A DNA stretch of 64,000 nucleotides from Chitinophagaceae bacterium UBA4411. GTDB lineage: Bacteria > Bacteroidota > Bacteroidia > Chitinophagales > Chitinophagaceae. The position numbers and the translations under genes were made by a program. Below, piece by piece: positions 8,965 through 17,727 of this stretch (positions are counted from its first letter, which is position 1; each line of letters begins with the position of its first letter). The notes beneath the pieces are model-generated. The model saw only the letters and a program-made list of their open reading frames with translations. It was not told the origin of the DNA and made no database searches. The DNA is taken from assembly GCA_002400415.1 (NCBI GenBank), contig DGQP01000002.1, positions 186,001 to 250,000 of the forward strand. The letters are read 5' to 3'.

Positions 8965-8992
8965 AAAACTCCGGCTTATCCCGGAGTTTTTT
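8965..8992 (+). terminator. Intrinsic terminator
   Basis: AACTCCGG, then a six-base loop, then CCGGAGTT and a run of six T residues, 25 bp after the stop of the secreted protein gene. A strong Rho-independent terminator for the + strand. Confidence 0.9.
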
Positions 8993-9035
8993 ATTCGTAA
9001 AATTTACCACTGAAAAAAGTGAATAAAATAACTCT

Positions 9036-9043
9036 TACATTTA
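9036..9043 (+). promoter_or_regulatory. Candidate -7 box, TACATTTA, 3 nt before the ATG
   Basis: Matches TAnnTTTG at 7 of 8 positions. It ends three bases before the ATG of the propeller kinase at 9047, which would give an mRNA with little or no leader. Confidence 0.5.
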
Positions 9044-9046
9044 AAC

Positions 9047-12000
9047 ATGCGCTGGCGTTTTGCATTCTTCCTTTTTATCTGGTGTTTCACTGGCAAAACA
9101 CAGTCTGCTTCCTTTACTTTCACCAATTATACGATTGCAAACGGGCTTGCCGATAATGCGGTCAATTGTATTGCCCAGGATTTCCGGGGATTTATCTGGG
9201 TGGGTACCCGGGAAGGGTTGAGCCGTTATGATGGTATCAGTTTTAAAAACTTCTTTACCCGGAAAAATGACAGCACGGCATTACCCGGAAATACAATCGG
9301 CTCCCTCATGGAATACAAACCGGGGTATTTGCTGATGACCTGTGCCAGCCGGGTTGTTTCAATGAACACAATGACCGGTGAATTTTACCAGCCCTGGCAA
9401 TTCAGGAATAAAGTGGTTTATTTTATCCGGCATTTAAGAAACCAGTTCTATACAGTGAACAGGATTGACAGCAGTTTTGTCATTAATGACCAATTACAGA
9501 TAACTGATACTATTGTTCCCCCCTTCTCAACCAAAGGAGGCGTGCCGAGGATCGTTTCACTGAATACGGATAACTGGCTGGTGGGAACGCCCTGGCAATA
9601 TTTTATCTACAATACTGTCAGCAAAAAATATTCTCCCTTCCTGGATGAAAAAGATATGCCTGCCCGTGAGAAAATGCTGGAGTTCCAGTATTTCGATGAA
9701 GAGAATAATCATCTTTACTTCTCCAATTATTTTCAGGGGCTGTTCTGTTATTCCATGACCGGGGTTCTTTTAAAACATTGGAAAGGCGGACGGACCCTTT
9801 CCGATATAGAAGATGGAAATATTGCTTTTGTCCGCCGCAAAAACGACAGCACTTTATGGATCGGAGGCACTGAGGGAGGCGGCTTAAGTATCTTAAATAC
9901 CCGTACTAACCTGTTTACCCGTATCAAAAGTGATGACAAGTATTCATCGCTTATTTCGAATTCACTGACTTTTAATCTTACCGACCGTGATAAGAATGAA
10001 TGGATCGGCTCAATCAACGGGATCAGCAAGCTGAATATTTCCACTTCGGGTATTAAAAGCTGGAGAAATGAATTTCCTGAACTGGTTAAAAATAATATGC
10101 TTTTAAGCATTACAAAGGGAAAAGATCAGAATATATACCTGCCTGTATTTAACTCTTATATGGTCTACAGGATCAATCAGCAAAATGACCGGGTTTCTTT
10201 ATTGAAGAGAGAAAAGATGCCGGCTATCTGGTGTATGAATCCTTTCGGGGATGATCTTATTTTCTCGGGAGGAACTGCTGTCACAAAATTTAATCCGCTG
10301 ACAGGCCAATATACTAAAACCGGTTTTTTAAAAAAGTATTTCCCCCTTTCTGATATTGTCATCCTGGCATTCAAACACAGTAACGGAGATGAATGGTACA
10401 GCGGCAATAATGGCGGTGGTTTTGTCAGGGTAGCCAAAGACGGCACCATTCATCAATACAAAAAAGATGGTCCCCGGGGAAATTTCTCTGTAAGTTATTA
10501 CGCCGTTTATGTGGAAGACAAAAAAGGAGATCTCTGGTTCGGTGTCAACAAATCATCCCGGTTACTGCACTGGAATAAAGAATCGGATTATTTTACTGAA
10601 GTGGCTTTTGATACGGTAAAAGGTCTTAATGAAACCAACCTCGCCGGCATTACTGACCTCTTAATCGATAATAACAATAATATCTGGATTGCATTTGACG
10701 GCACAGGTGTTGGCAGGTATAACCCGGAAAATAAAACAGCGGCCCATTACACCATACAAAATGGGTTACCCACTAATTATGTATATGCATTGGCGCTTGA
10801 TAAACAAAACCGTTTGTGGATCGGTACGCTTAAAGGGCTGAGCTGCTTACTGGTCAGCGAAAACAAATTCATCAACTTCTCGAAAGAAGACGGTCTCCCT
10901 GCCGATTATTTCCCTGAACGCTGTATCTATTACGACAGTACTGCCAATCAACTCTGGATAGGTTCCGGAATTACACTGATGCGTTTTAACCCTGATCTTT
11001 TGCTGGGCAATACACGGAAAACAATTCCGGTCTACATGGATGAAATAATGGTAAACGGGCAGCCATATTATATTGATGCCACTGGAACTGCCCGCTTTCC
11101 CCCGTCTGCCAATAACCTGCAATTCCGTTTTATAGGGTTGGATATTAACAGCGGAAATGATATTGAATATAGTTACCGGCTGACAGGGGCTGACCCGGAC
11201 TGGGTTTACAACAGTAATATCACTACAGCCTCCTATGCCAACCTGGGCCCCGGTAATTATACCTTTACCGTAAGAGCAAGACATAAAGGCGATAATGAAT
11301 GGAGTACCATGCAGACTCCTTTCCCGTTTATCATTCAGATACCATGGACAGAAACCTGGTGGTGGAAGCTGTTGCTGTTCAGTGCCGCCGCCGCAGTGGT
11401 ATGGTTCATCATCCGGTCCTATTACCTGCGCAAACTGGAACAGCAGAGAGCTGTTCTTGAAAAGAAACAGGCCATCGAAAAAGAACGGGCCCGGATCGCT
11501 ACAGATATGCATGATGACTTCGGGGCGTCTCTTTCCCGTATCAAATTTCTGAGTGAAAAAATTCAATTGCAAAAGAATGAAGACCCGAAAATGAACGAAG
11601 ACCTGGGCAAAATATCAGCTTACAGTGATGAGATGGCGGAGAAAATGGGAGAAATCGTATGGGCACTGAACCAGCGGTATGATTCATCCGGCGACCTGGT
11701 TAGTTTTTGCCGTTCCTATGCATCTGAATACCTGGAAGATAAGAATATCAAACTCAGTTTCACTTCCGGCTTGGTAAAAGACATAAAGATAAACGGTGAG
11801 ATACGCCGTAATATCTTTCTCGTGATGAAAGAAGCCCTGCATAATGTGGTGAAGCATGCACAGGCTTCAGCAGTAAGTATTACCATTCATTGTGACAAAG
11901 AATTAAAAGTGAATATCCGTGACAACGGCAGAGGCTTTGATCTGAAGGCAATACGGCCTTTTGCCAACGGGCTGGAGAACATGAAAAAAAGGGTTGATGA

Positions 12001-12094
12001 AATCGGGGGTACTATCCGGGTAGAAAACAATAACGGAACAGAAATATCCATTACTGTTGATCCGGACATCCGACAAAATACCTATGGGCAGTGA
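9047..12094 (+). CDS. Propeller/Y_Y_Y sensor histidine kinase (HisKA_3)
   Basis: 1015 residues. A signal peptide (to about residue 20) is followed by two-component-regulator propeller repeats (DFRGFIWVGTREGLSRYDG, WIGGTEGGGLSIL, WIGTLKGLSCLL and others), which build a large extracytoplasmic beta-propeller. A Y_Y_Y domain ending NYTFTVRARHK precedes one membrane helix near 785-800. The cytoplasmic part is a HisKA_3 kinase with His822 in ATDMHDDFGAS, then ALHNVVKH, RDNGRGFDL and a final GTEISITV strand. This is the hybrid-sensor layout without the fused receiver. The regulator at 12120 starts 25 bp downstream and is the expected partner. Propeller sensors of this type often sense glycans or other extracellular ligands; the ligand here is unknown. 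Confidence 0.92.
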   Translation: MRWRFAFFLFIWCFTGKTQSASFTFTNYTIANGLADNAVNCIAQDFRGFIWVGTREGLSRYDGISFKNFFTRKNDSTALPGNTIGSLMEYKPGYLLMTCASRVVSMNTMTGEFYQPWQFRNKVVYFIRHLRNQFYTVNRIDSSFVINDQLQITDTIVPPFSTKGGVPRIVSLNTDNWLVGTPWQYFIYNTVSKKYSPFLDEKDMPAREKMLEFQYFDEENNHLYFSNYFQGLFCYSMTGVLLKHWKGGRTLSDIEDGNIAFVRRKNDSTLWIGGTEGGGLSILNTRTNLFTRIKSDDKYSSLISNSLTFNLTDRDKNEWIGSINGISKLNISTSGIKSWRNEFPELVKNNMLLSITKGKDQNIYLPVFNSYMVYRINQQNDRVSLLKREKMPAIWCMNPFGDDLIFSGGTAVTKFNPLTGQYTKTGFLKKYFPLSDIVILAFKHSNGDEWYSGNNGGGFVRVAKDGTIHQYKKDGPRGNFSVSYYAVYVEDKKGDLWFGVNKSSRLLHWNKESDYFTEVAFDTVKGLNETNLAGITDLLIDNNNNIWIAFDGTGVGRYNPENKTAAHYTIQNGLPTNYVYALALDKQNRLWIGTLKGLSCLLVSENKFINFSKEDGLPADYFPERCIYYDSTANQLWIGSGITLMRFNPDLLLGNTRKTIPVYMDEIMVNGQPYYIDATGTARFPPSANNLQFRFIGLDINSGNDIEYSYRLTGADPDWVYNSNITTASYANLGPGNYTFTVRARHKGDNEWSTMQTPFPFIIQIPWTETWWWKLLLFSAAAAVVWFIIRSYYLRKLEQQRAVLEKKQAIEKERARIATDMHDDFGASLSRIKFLSEKIQLQKNEDPKMNEDLGKISAYSDEMAEKMGEIVWALNQRYDSSGDLVSFCRSYASEYLEDKNIKLSFTSGLVKDIKINGEIRRNIFLVMKEALHNVVKHAQASAVSITIHCDKELKVNIRDNGRGFDLKAIRPFANGLENMKKRVDEIGGTIRVENNNGTEISITVDPDIRQNTYGQ

Positions 12095-12106
12095 TGCAAC
12101 CATCGC

Positions 12107-12114
12107 TAAATTTG
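12107..12114 (+). promoter_or_regulatory. Perfect TAnnTTTG box just before a response-regulator ATG
   Basis: TAAATTTG ends five bases before ATG 12120. It could give the regulator its own nearly leaderless transcript in addition to read-through from the kinase. It may also be chance, given the A/T content. Confidence 0.45.
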
Positions 12115-12119
12115 TACAA

Positions 12120-12761
12120 ATGGCGAAGATCAAGGTAGTTATCGTAGAAGACCTGGCAGAAGTAGCAGAAGGATTAGCTGCATTCATTCAACACGATGAA
12201 GCCCTGCAGTTGCTGGCAACTTACCGTACTGCTGAAGCAGCAGTGCTGGAATTGCCTTTACTGAAACCTGATATTGTGATCATGGATATCAATCTTCCGG
12301 GCATGACGGGGATTGAATGTGTGAGAAAGGTGAAAGCGCTTGAGCCTTCCATACAATTCATGATGTTCACTGTATACGAAAACAATGACCAGGTTTTTGA
12401 AGCCCTGAAAGCCGGTGCCAGTGGCTATTTGCTGAAAAAAACCCCTCCCCTTCAGATAATAGAATCCATCAAAGAACTACAACAGGGCGGCTCTCCCATG
12501 AGTGCATCCATTGCCCGTAAGCTTGTTACCTTGTTCGTAGATCAGCATACTGTTAAAGCAACACCCGAAGCAGCTGTTTTAACAGCCCGGGAAAAAGAAG
12601 TGCTGAACCTTATTGCCAAAGGATTGCTCTACAAAGAAATTGCAGAGCAACTTGGTATCAGCTTTCACACCGTGCGCCAGCATATTGGTAAAATCTACGA
12701 AAAGCTGCATGTACAGAACAAGACCGAAGCGATCAACAAAGTTTTTGGCAGCCGGGTTTGA
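12120..12761 (+). CDS. NarL/FixJ-type response regulator (receiver + LuxR HTH)
   Basis: 213 residues. The receiver domain has the acidic pair E10/D11, phospho-acceptor Asp56 in IVIMDINLPG and the conserved Lys in YLLKKTPP. The LuxR-type helix-turn-helix follows (LTAREKEVLNLIAKG, then the recognition helix FHTVRQHIGKIY). It is the likely output of the kinase 25 bp upstream. The start is set at ATG 12120 because the receiver fold begins there; an in-frame extension would overlap the end of the kinase gene. A perfect TAAATTTG box (12107-12114) sits six bases before the ATG. Its recognition helix differs from those of the two other LuxR regulators in the island, so it may bind a different site. 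Confidence 0.93.
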   Translation: MAKIKVVIVEDLAEVAEGLAAFIQHDEALQLLATYRTAEAAVLELPLLKPDIVIMDINLPGMTGIECVRKVKALEPSIQFMMFTVYENNDQVFEALKAGASGYLLKKTPPLQIIESIKELQQGGSPMSASIARKLVTLFVDQHTVKATPEAAVLTAREKEVLNLIAKGLLYKEIAEQLGISFHTVRQHIGKIYEKLHVQNKTEAINKVFGSRV

Positions 12762-12855
12762 TGGCCCTTTATCCGCAATCCTCCCTTCTTTATAGGCCGT
12801 TTTACCTATTTCCATGCCGCAGGAGCCTGGTTAATTTCAGGTTTCAATTTTTTAC

Positions 12856-13335
12856 ATGAGATATTCATCCCTAGCCTTATTCCTTTTCACCGTGCTACCG
12901 GTTTTTTTCAGCACGGCAGGACCACAACCGCAATGGTCGGCACAATTACCGAAACAGGTAGCGGATAACGCCCTGGCAAGCGCCAAACCACTCCCCGATG
13001 TGACAGGTAAATGGAAAGGTACCCGGCAGACACAAAACACAGGTAGCGCGGCAGCAGATTCATTATTCTTTGAATTCAAAAAAAATGGCACTGTTGATTT
13101 CCGGCACCAGCGGTTTGAACATAACCCGGCCCGGACAGGTACCTACAGATTCACCAGGAATGTACTCATTGCAGATATTTATCTGTTCCCTTTTAAACAT
13201 CACTTCGAAGGAAATTATGACAAGGCAACAGGAAAAATTGCCGGCATTTTTTCAGAAGTAAGAGAGAGAGACCCGAATGCTCCGTCCTATTATGTACCGG
13301 GAACGGAAAACGGTTCTTTTTCGATAACTAAATAA
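12856..13335 (+). CDS. Small secreted GxWxGT-domain protein
   Basis: 159 residues, signal peptide MRYSSLALFLFTVLPVFFSTAG. The rest is one beta-rich domain: GKWKGTRQT, FEFKKNGTVDFRH, TGTYRFTRN, FEGNYDKATGKIAG, then GSFSITK. The pattern (GxWxGT, a strand with NGT, GTY-F, G-ation) matches the C-terminal domain of the 7676 protein and the N-terminal domain of the 41559 metzincin. Here it stands alone. Lipocalin-like barrels have a comparable GxW start, so a small ligand-binding barrel is possible; function is unknown. It lies 94 bp after the response regulator on the same strand. I see no island palindrome with a correctly spaced box before it. Confidence 0.7.
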   Translation: MRYSSLALFLFTVLPVFFSTAGPQPQWSAQLPKQVADNALASAKPLPDVTGKWKGTRQTQNTGSAAADSLFFEFKKNGTVDFRHQRFEHNPARTGTYRFTRNVLIADIYLFPFKHHFEGNYDKATGKIAGIFSEVRERDPNAPSYYVPGTENGSFSITK

Positions 13336-13336
13336 A

Positions 13337-13383
13337 TCCTGTTTTTCAGGGAGATTATTTACTGGCAGTTATTGACATTTTTA
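13337..13383 (+). promoter_or_regulatory. Promoter and operator of the 13450 operon (site C)
   Basis: TCCTGTTTTTCAGGGAG (13337-13353) is a copy of the island palindrome. A -7-like box CATTTTTA (13376-13383) starts 39 bp after its first base. Confidence 0.7.
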
Positions 13384-13449
13384 CACTTATCAGACCTGTT
13401 ACAGATAAAACCAGCAGTTACCGGATTCAGAGCATTTAAAATCTGTGTT

Positions 13450-15333
13450 ATGGAAAAAATGATCAGCGCCTGTTTCATTTACTTCTTACTCATATATAGT
13501 ATACCGGCACAGTTTAATACTATAACCATAAACCCACGAGCCCCCGCGCTGGCAGAAGAAAAGCTTTTTTCCGAACAAAGGATAGGCGTTTATATACAAA
13601 GTGAAATTGGCCCGGGTGAGCAATTTGTTTTTTCAGCCGGGGAAGGCAGACAGATCACCATCACAGAACCCAACAAGACAGTTTATTTTCCGGGTACCTT
13701 CTCTTCAGGAAGCACTTACAGCATTACACAGTTATCTGGACCAAGAACCTGCGAAACAGGGACTATAAACCTTACGGGTATTGTACAAAACGAAGATATT
13801 ATCATCTACAGGGGCTGTGGTGATGCGCCTGGCTATTCAACACTGCATTGCCAGCTGAAAGCACCTGCCGGAACGGCTGTTACTTTTCAAAATAATGGAA
13901 GTAATGATATTACTGTTAAAACCGACAGTAATGGCTTTTGCAACTTTAATTTCCGTAACCTGCCTGATAGCTCACAGCACAATATAACTGTAAAATCAGC
14001 GCCGGCCGGCATGGTCTTTACAATTAAAGGCACCCCGGGATATGCGACCCCTTACTCACGTATCTTAATAGAAGGCGATTTTAGTTATGACCTTATAAGC
14101 CGGGGTAACAACGATTCTGTATCAGGAACATTCTTTGAAAGCTGGGATCCGGGAGTTAGTAAAGAACCGGATGACAATGGAAGGTATGTTGTTTTTGTTT
14201 CACAGGCACAGGGGCTTTGCGGTTCAACAGGAAAATACAGGCAGGTATATTGGCGGGACCGGCTTACCAATAAAACGATAATGATCAGCAGGGCTCCCGA
14301 TGGCGCAGAGGGCAATGGCAACAGCTTTGCTCCCGTAATTTCTGTTGGTTCAATGTATGTTGCATTCGAATCTTACGCTGCTAATCTTGTGGCGGATGAC
14401 AGGAATGCCGTAAGAGATGTTTTTTTATGGAGAAGAACAATTGAAGGCGGGGAACTGGAAAGGATCAGTACAGGCCCCGGTGGTGCAGAAGCCAATGGAG
14501 AAAGCTTCGAACCTTCCGTTTCTGGCATGGGTGGTCATGTTGCATTTTCATCTTCTGCTACAAATCTTACAGAAAGCCCGGTGGAGGTTTCAGGAGTGAA
14601 TGTGTACCTGTGGCAGCGAAACAAAACACCGGTACTCATTAGCAAAGACCATAAAACCGGTAAAGGAGTTGGTGGCTCAAAGCCCTCTATTGATATGAAT
14701 GGTTACAGAATTGCTTTTTGTTCCTACGCATATACGCTGGTCCCGGATGACAACAATAACTTATGGGATATTTTCCTGTATGAAAGAAATACCAGTAATG
14801 TCAGTCTTCCTTTACGCCGTATTACCATGGCTTACCATGGCGGAGAAAGAAACCAGGGTGATGAAAGCTCCAGCAGGGTTGTTACTCCCACCATCTCAGG
14901 AGACGGCCGTTATATTGCGTATTCAACCACCGCTTCCAATGTTGTTCCTGATGATCATAATAATGCCCAGGATGTTTTTGTATATAATACAGAAACAAAC
15001 AGTACGGTCCGTGTTAGCGTGGATAGTAATGGCATAGAAGGGAACGGCGACAGCCCATATGGGCAGGGAGAAAGAATAGCCCTGTCTTACAATGGAGAAA
15101 TAGCCGCATTCACTACCAGGGCTGCCAATTTTGGTACGCCGGCTGGCAATGTTGTTATGTATAATCTGAATACAAAGAAAATGACCCCGGTATCATCCAT
15201 AACCGGGGGATATGTATCCACACCATCAATCTCCAGGAAAGGGAATTATATAGTATTCGGATGCAGCCTGCCTTTAGATGGAAGGTTTAACTCTTCGGGG
15301 CTCTTTTCAAGGTACATGGGAGAAAACCAGTAA
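13450..15333 (+). CDS. Secreted PD40/TolB-like beta-propeller protein
   Basis: 627 residues with a signal peptide (MEKMISACFIYFLLIYSIPAQ). After an N-terminal beta domain of about 200 residues come about six repeats of one pattern: a strand such as VISVGSMYVAFESYA, then NLVADDRNAVRDVFLW, then a polar turn with GAEGNG or similar. The repeats in order contain VVFVSQAQ, VAFESYAANL, VAFSSSATNL, IAFCSYAYTLVPDD, IAYSTTASNVVPDD and IAAFTTRAANF. This is the PD40/TolB-like propeller seen in many exported Bacteroidota proteins, probably for binding. The conserved Asp residues between blades could bind Ca2+. The start at 13450 begins the signal peptide. It leads an operon: the 15361 gene follows after 27 bp. 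Confidence 0.8.
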   Translation: MEKMISACFIYFLLIYSIPAQFNTITINPRAPALAEEKLFSEQRIGVYIQSEIGPGEQFVFSAGEGRQITITEPNKTVYFPGTFSSGSTYSITQLSGPRTCETGTINLTGIVQNEDIIIYRGCGDAPGYSTLHCQLKAPAGTAVTFQNNGSNDITVKTDSNGFCNFNFRNLPDSSQHNITVKSAPAGMVFTIKGTPGYATPYSRILIEGDFSYDLISRGNNDSVSGTFFESWDPGVSKEPDDNGRYVVFVSQAQGLCGSTGKYRQVYWRDRLTNKTIMISRAPDGAEGNGNSFAPVISVGSMYVAFESYAANLVADDRNAVRDVFLWRRTIEGGELERISTGPGGAEANGESFEPSVSGMGGHVAFSSSATNLTESPVEVSGVNVYLWQRNKTPVLISKDHKTGKGVGGSKPSIDMNGYRIAFCSYAYTLVPDDNNNLWDIFLYERNTSNVSLPLRRITMAYHGGERNQGDESSSRVVTPTISGDGRYIAYSTTASNVVPDDHNNAQDVFVYNTETNSTVRVSVDSNGIEGNGDSPYGQGERIALSYNGEIAAFTTRAANFGTPAGNVVMYNLNTKKMTPVSSITGGYVSTPSISRKGNYIVFGCSLPLDGRFNSSGLFSRYMGENQ

Positions 15334-15360
15334 TCATTATAAAAACGAAACAGAAATAAA

Positions 15361-16380
15361 ATGAAAAAAAAGTACTTCTTCCTCAGCATTGTGACTGCCA
15401 CTGTTATTACCGCAGGATTTAAAATGGCCGATGACATTTTTACCCGGCTCGGTATGCAGCAGGAAACTGCCAGGTATTATTTTGTTAATAACCTCGTTGG
15501 ACGTTTTGACAACGGCCCTATGGAATTAGGATATGAAGGCGGCGACCCCAATTCTGTTTACAACCAGCTGAAATCATTCCGTTTGCCGTATGCAAGATCA
15601 TTGGCAACAGTCGTTGCCGGCGATAAAACAGCAGCTGCTGCTGAAATGTGCGATTATGTAAAAAGATATGTAAACAGTGAAGAGTTCATCGAAAAATACA
15701 ACAGCCAGCGGGAAGCCGCTATGCCGCTGACCGAGAATGGGTCAACCCTCGCCAATCTCCGGAAAAATAAAATCGTCTTCGAAAAAAATATCAATAATTA
15801 TAAAACCGATACCAAATACGTAGCCGAACAGCAAAAGCTGATGGATGAAAACCAAAAAAAGATGGACGCATTAATAGAAGCCGCTAAAAAACCATTCCCC
15901 GGAAAAGAAGCCTGGGAAAAAGCTTATCCCCTTGATCCGTCAGTACTTGTCAAAAAAAGGTTGCAGGAATACCTACAGCTGGCTGCCACAGTTGATTTTA
16001 CAGCGAAACTGACAGAGCCGGATAAATACAAGATCAAAAAATTTGTAAACCCGGTCTATGAAAAGAAAAGCCTGAAATGGAAAGCTATTTACAGGGCAGG
16101 CAAAGAAGTAAATGATGTGGTAACTGCTTTTGTAAAAGAATGGCTGAAAGGAGAAATAATTTCAAAAGAGAAAATAAAGATGGCAGATAGCCAGCCTGTA
16201 CCTTCCAAACCGGAAAATGCTGCTGTCACTAAACCGGCAGCAACCACAACTAACGGCAGTACCACAACAACACCAGCAGCGACGACTACCACTACACCCG
16301 CAGAGACCGAACAACAAAGTCCTAAAAAAACAGGGGCTAAAAAGTTAAAAGACAAACTGAAGTCAATTATTAAAAATTAA
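15361..16380 (+). CDS. Exported protein of unknown function with Thr/Ala-rich tail
   Basis: 339 residues. The N-terminus (MKKKYFFLSIVTATVITAGFK) looks like a signal peptide or membrane anchor. The core (about 22-270) is mostly helical and charged; I do not recognise it. Residues about 130-170 (RKNKIVFEKNINNYKTD to QKLMDENQKKMDAL) probably form a coiled coil. The tail is low-complexity (runs of Thr, Ala and Pro such as TTTTPAATTTTTP) and ends in a basic helix (KKLKDKLKSIIKN). It lies 27 bp after the propeller gene and 57 bp before the first member of the paralogous family, so it is likely part of the same transcript. Confidence 0.7.
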   Translation: MKKKYFFLSIVTATVITAGFKMADDIFTRLGMQQETARYYFVNNLVGRFDNGPMELGYEGGDPNSVYNQLKSFRLPYARSLATVVAGDKTAAAAEMCDYVKRYVNSEEFIEKYNSQREAAMPLTENGSTLANLRKNKIVFEKNINNYKTDTKYVAEQQKLMDENQKKMDALIEAAKKPFPGKEAWEKAYPLDPSVLVKKRLQEYLQLAATVDFTAKLTEPDKYKIKKFVNPVYEKKSLKWKAIYRAGKEVNDVVTAFVKEWLKGEIISKEKIKMADSQPVPSKPENAAVTKPAATTTNGSTTTTPAATTTTTPAETEQQSPKKTGAKKLKDKLKSIIKN

Positions 16381-16437
16381 TTGCCCACTGGCTTCCTTTT
16401 TTTCAGGAATATCAGAATTGTAAAAACTACAAAGCTC

Positions 16438-17628
16438 ATGAAACTAAACGCTGTTTTCGTTTTCCTGCTTTGCTGTACCCTGGCAGCAGGTCAGGTGAGA
16501 ACCTTCGACCTTACCAGCTATGAAGAGCTTCCCGGGTGGGAAATTAAAAAAACTGATGATGTTATTACGTTTACAAAAGATGGTGGTTCCAACGGATTTT
16601 GTATAGTGAACTTATATAAAAGCATAGACGCATCCGGTGACTCCAAAAAAAATTTTGACCTGAGCTGGGAAACGCTGGTTCACAAAAATACCAGGGCTGC
16701 CAGTCCTGTTATGCAACCACTCTCATCAGATAATGGCTGGGAAACACAGACCGGCAGTTCTCCTTTTGAAAAGGATGACGTTAAAGGCGCAGCGATTCTG
16801 CTATCTGCCACACAAATGAACAAACTGGTGAATATTCTCGTTTTGCTCAGCGGGAATGATTATATAATTGAAATGGAAAAACTACTCGCAGCAATTTCCC
16901 TGCATTCACCAGATCATTCACAACAACCTGGTCAAAAAAGAACATCCCAGCCGCAGGCAATACAAGCTGATGAAAAGCCAGCTGTATGGATGAATATGCA
17001 GTATAATCCTGCAAGTCCCAATACCATTGAGTTTAATAATAATTCAATGGGAAAAATCAAACCGAAGTTTTATGTAATCTACCCAAACGGGGATTATTAT
17101 CCTCATTTTCCAACAGAAGGCCTGGCAAACTTCAGTAATAAAAACAAGTTAACTGATTCCTGGGGAACATTCATGCTCCAGGGAAACAAAGGAAGCTTTA
17201 AATCAAGGTATGAAGATTTCAAAGTTGAAAAACTCTCGGCAACCACAATGAAAAAACAGGGTTACACATTCAAATTCTATAAGTGTGCTGAAGTTGACGG
17301 ACTCACACTCGAGGGCGGATGGAGCTATATACCTAACTGGAGGAAGGATCCTTATTATAGTCAGCCGGGTTGCCGCCAGGTAATCTGGTTCAAAAAAGAC
17401 GGAACCTTTGATGACAGGGGAATCTTTGTAAGCAATTGCCTGCAACCTCATCAATCCCCCCTGAATGCGCCAGGTAAAGGCACATACGTTATCAGCAATT
17501 TCACCATTGTGTTAACGTATAGTGATGGCAGGATCGTACATAAAGCATTTACGGGAACTGCAGACAAAAACCCTGTTGTTGAAAACGAGGTAATTTATAT
17601 TGGCACTAATCCTTTTTACAAAAATTAA
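16438..17628 (+). CDS. Secreted paralogue family, member 1 (divergent)
   Basis: 396 residues, signal peptide MKLNAVFVFLLCCTLAAGQ. The first domain (about 20-160) carries the family pattern: TFDLTSYEELPGWE, FCIVNLYKSIDA, FDLSWETLV, NGWETQTGSSPFE and NKLVNILVLL. It is the same pattern as in the genes at 17728, 19101, 20499 and 38324. The second half is the most divergent of the five: it lacks the DGW..V.KG strand region and the terminal YSLVK. The ATG at 16438 begins the signal peptide; the in-frame ATG at 16381 directly follows the previous stop and encodes a basic, non-signal leader. I do not recognise the fold; the first domain looks like a PsbP/DcrB-type alpha-beta sandwich, which is a guess. 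Confidence 0.72.
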   Translation: MKLNAVFVFLLCCTLAAGQVRTFDLTSYEELPGWEIKKTDDVITFTKDGGSNGFCIVNLYKSIDASGDSKKNFDLSWETLVHKNTRAASPVMQPLSSDNGWETQTGSSPFEKDDVKGAAILLSATQMNKLVNILVLLSGNDYIIEMEKLLAAISLHSPDHSQQPGQKRTSQPQAIQADEKPAVWMNMQYNPASPNTIEFNNNSMGKIKPKFYVIYPNGDYYPHFPTEGLANFSNKNKLTDSWGTFMLQGNKGSFKSRYEDFKVEKLSATTMKKQGYTFKFYKCAEVDGLTLEGGWSYIPNWRKDPYYSQPGCRQVIWFKKDGTFDDRGIFVSNCLQPHQSPLNAPGKGTYVISNFTIVLTYSDGRIVHKAFTGTADKNPVVENEVIYIGTNPFYKN

Positions 17629-17648
17629 ACATATAAATCCCGCAAATA

Positions 17649-17694
17649 TCCTGTTTTTAAGGGACGACAACATTGACAGGATATTGCATTTTTG
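17649..17694 (+). promoter_or_regulatory. Promoter and operator of the 17728 operon (site D)
   Basis: TCCTGTTTTTAAGGGAC (17649-17665) copies the island palindrome. The -7-like box CATTTTTG (17687-17694) starts 38 bp after its first base and matches TAnnTTTG except at the first base. Confidence 0.72.
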
Positions 17695-17727
17695 AAATAT
17701 GAATTTGCTGCAAATAAATAGCCTCAT

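Noticed and set aside
10847..11572. 241-residue frame on the minus strand
   Set aside because: It is the shadow of the propeller kinase; no family motifs, no promoter, and the kinase frame is clearly real.
12057..12119. In-frame extension of the 12120 regulator into the kinase gene
   Set aside because: The receiver fold begins at 12120 and the extension has no receiver-like sequence.
12782..12798. TCCCTTCTTTATAGGCC before the 12856 gene as another operator copy
   Set aside because: Only one arm fits, and no box stands 38-39 bp downstream.
16200..16310. Thr/Ala/Pro-coding repeat tract near 16200-16310
   Set aside because: Simple low-complexity tail within the 15361 protein, not a CRISPR or other array.
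16393..16410. TTCCTTTTTTTCAGGAAT, resembling the island operator upstream of paralogue member 1
   Set aside because: No -7-like box lies at 38-39 bp (that would be inside the start region), and the gene can be read from the 13450 operon. Kept only as a weak possible copy.
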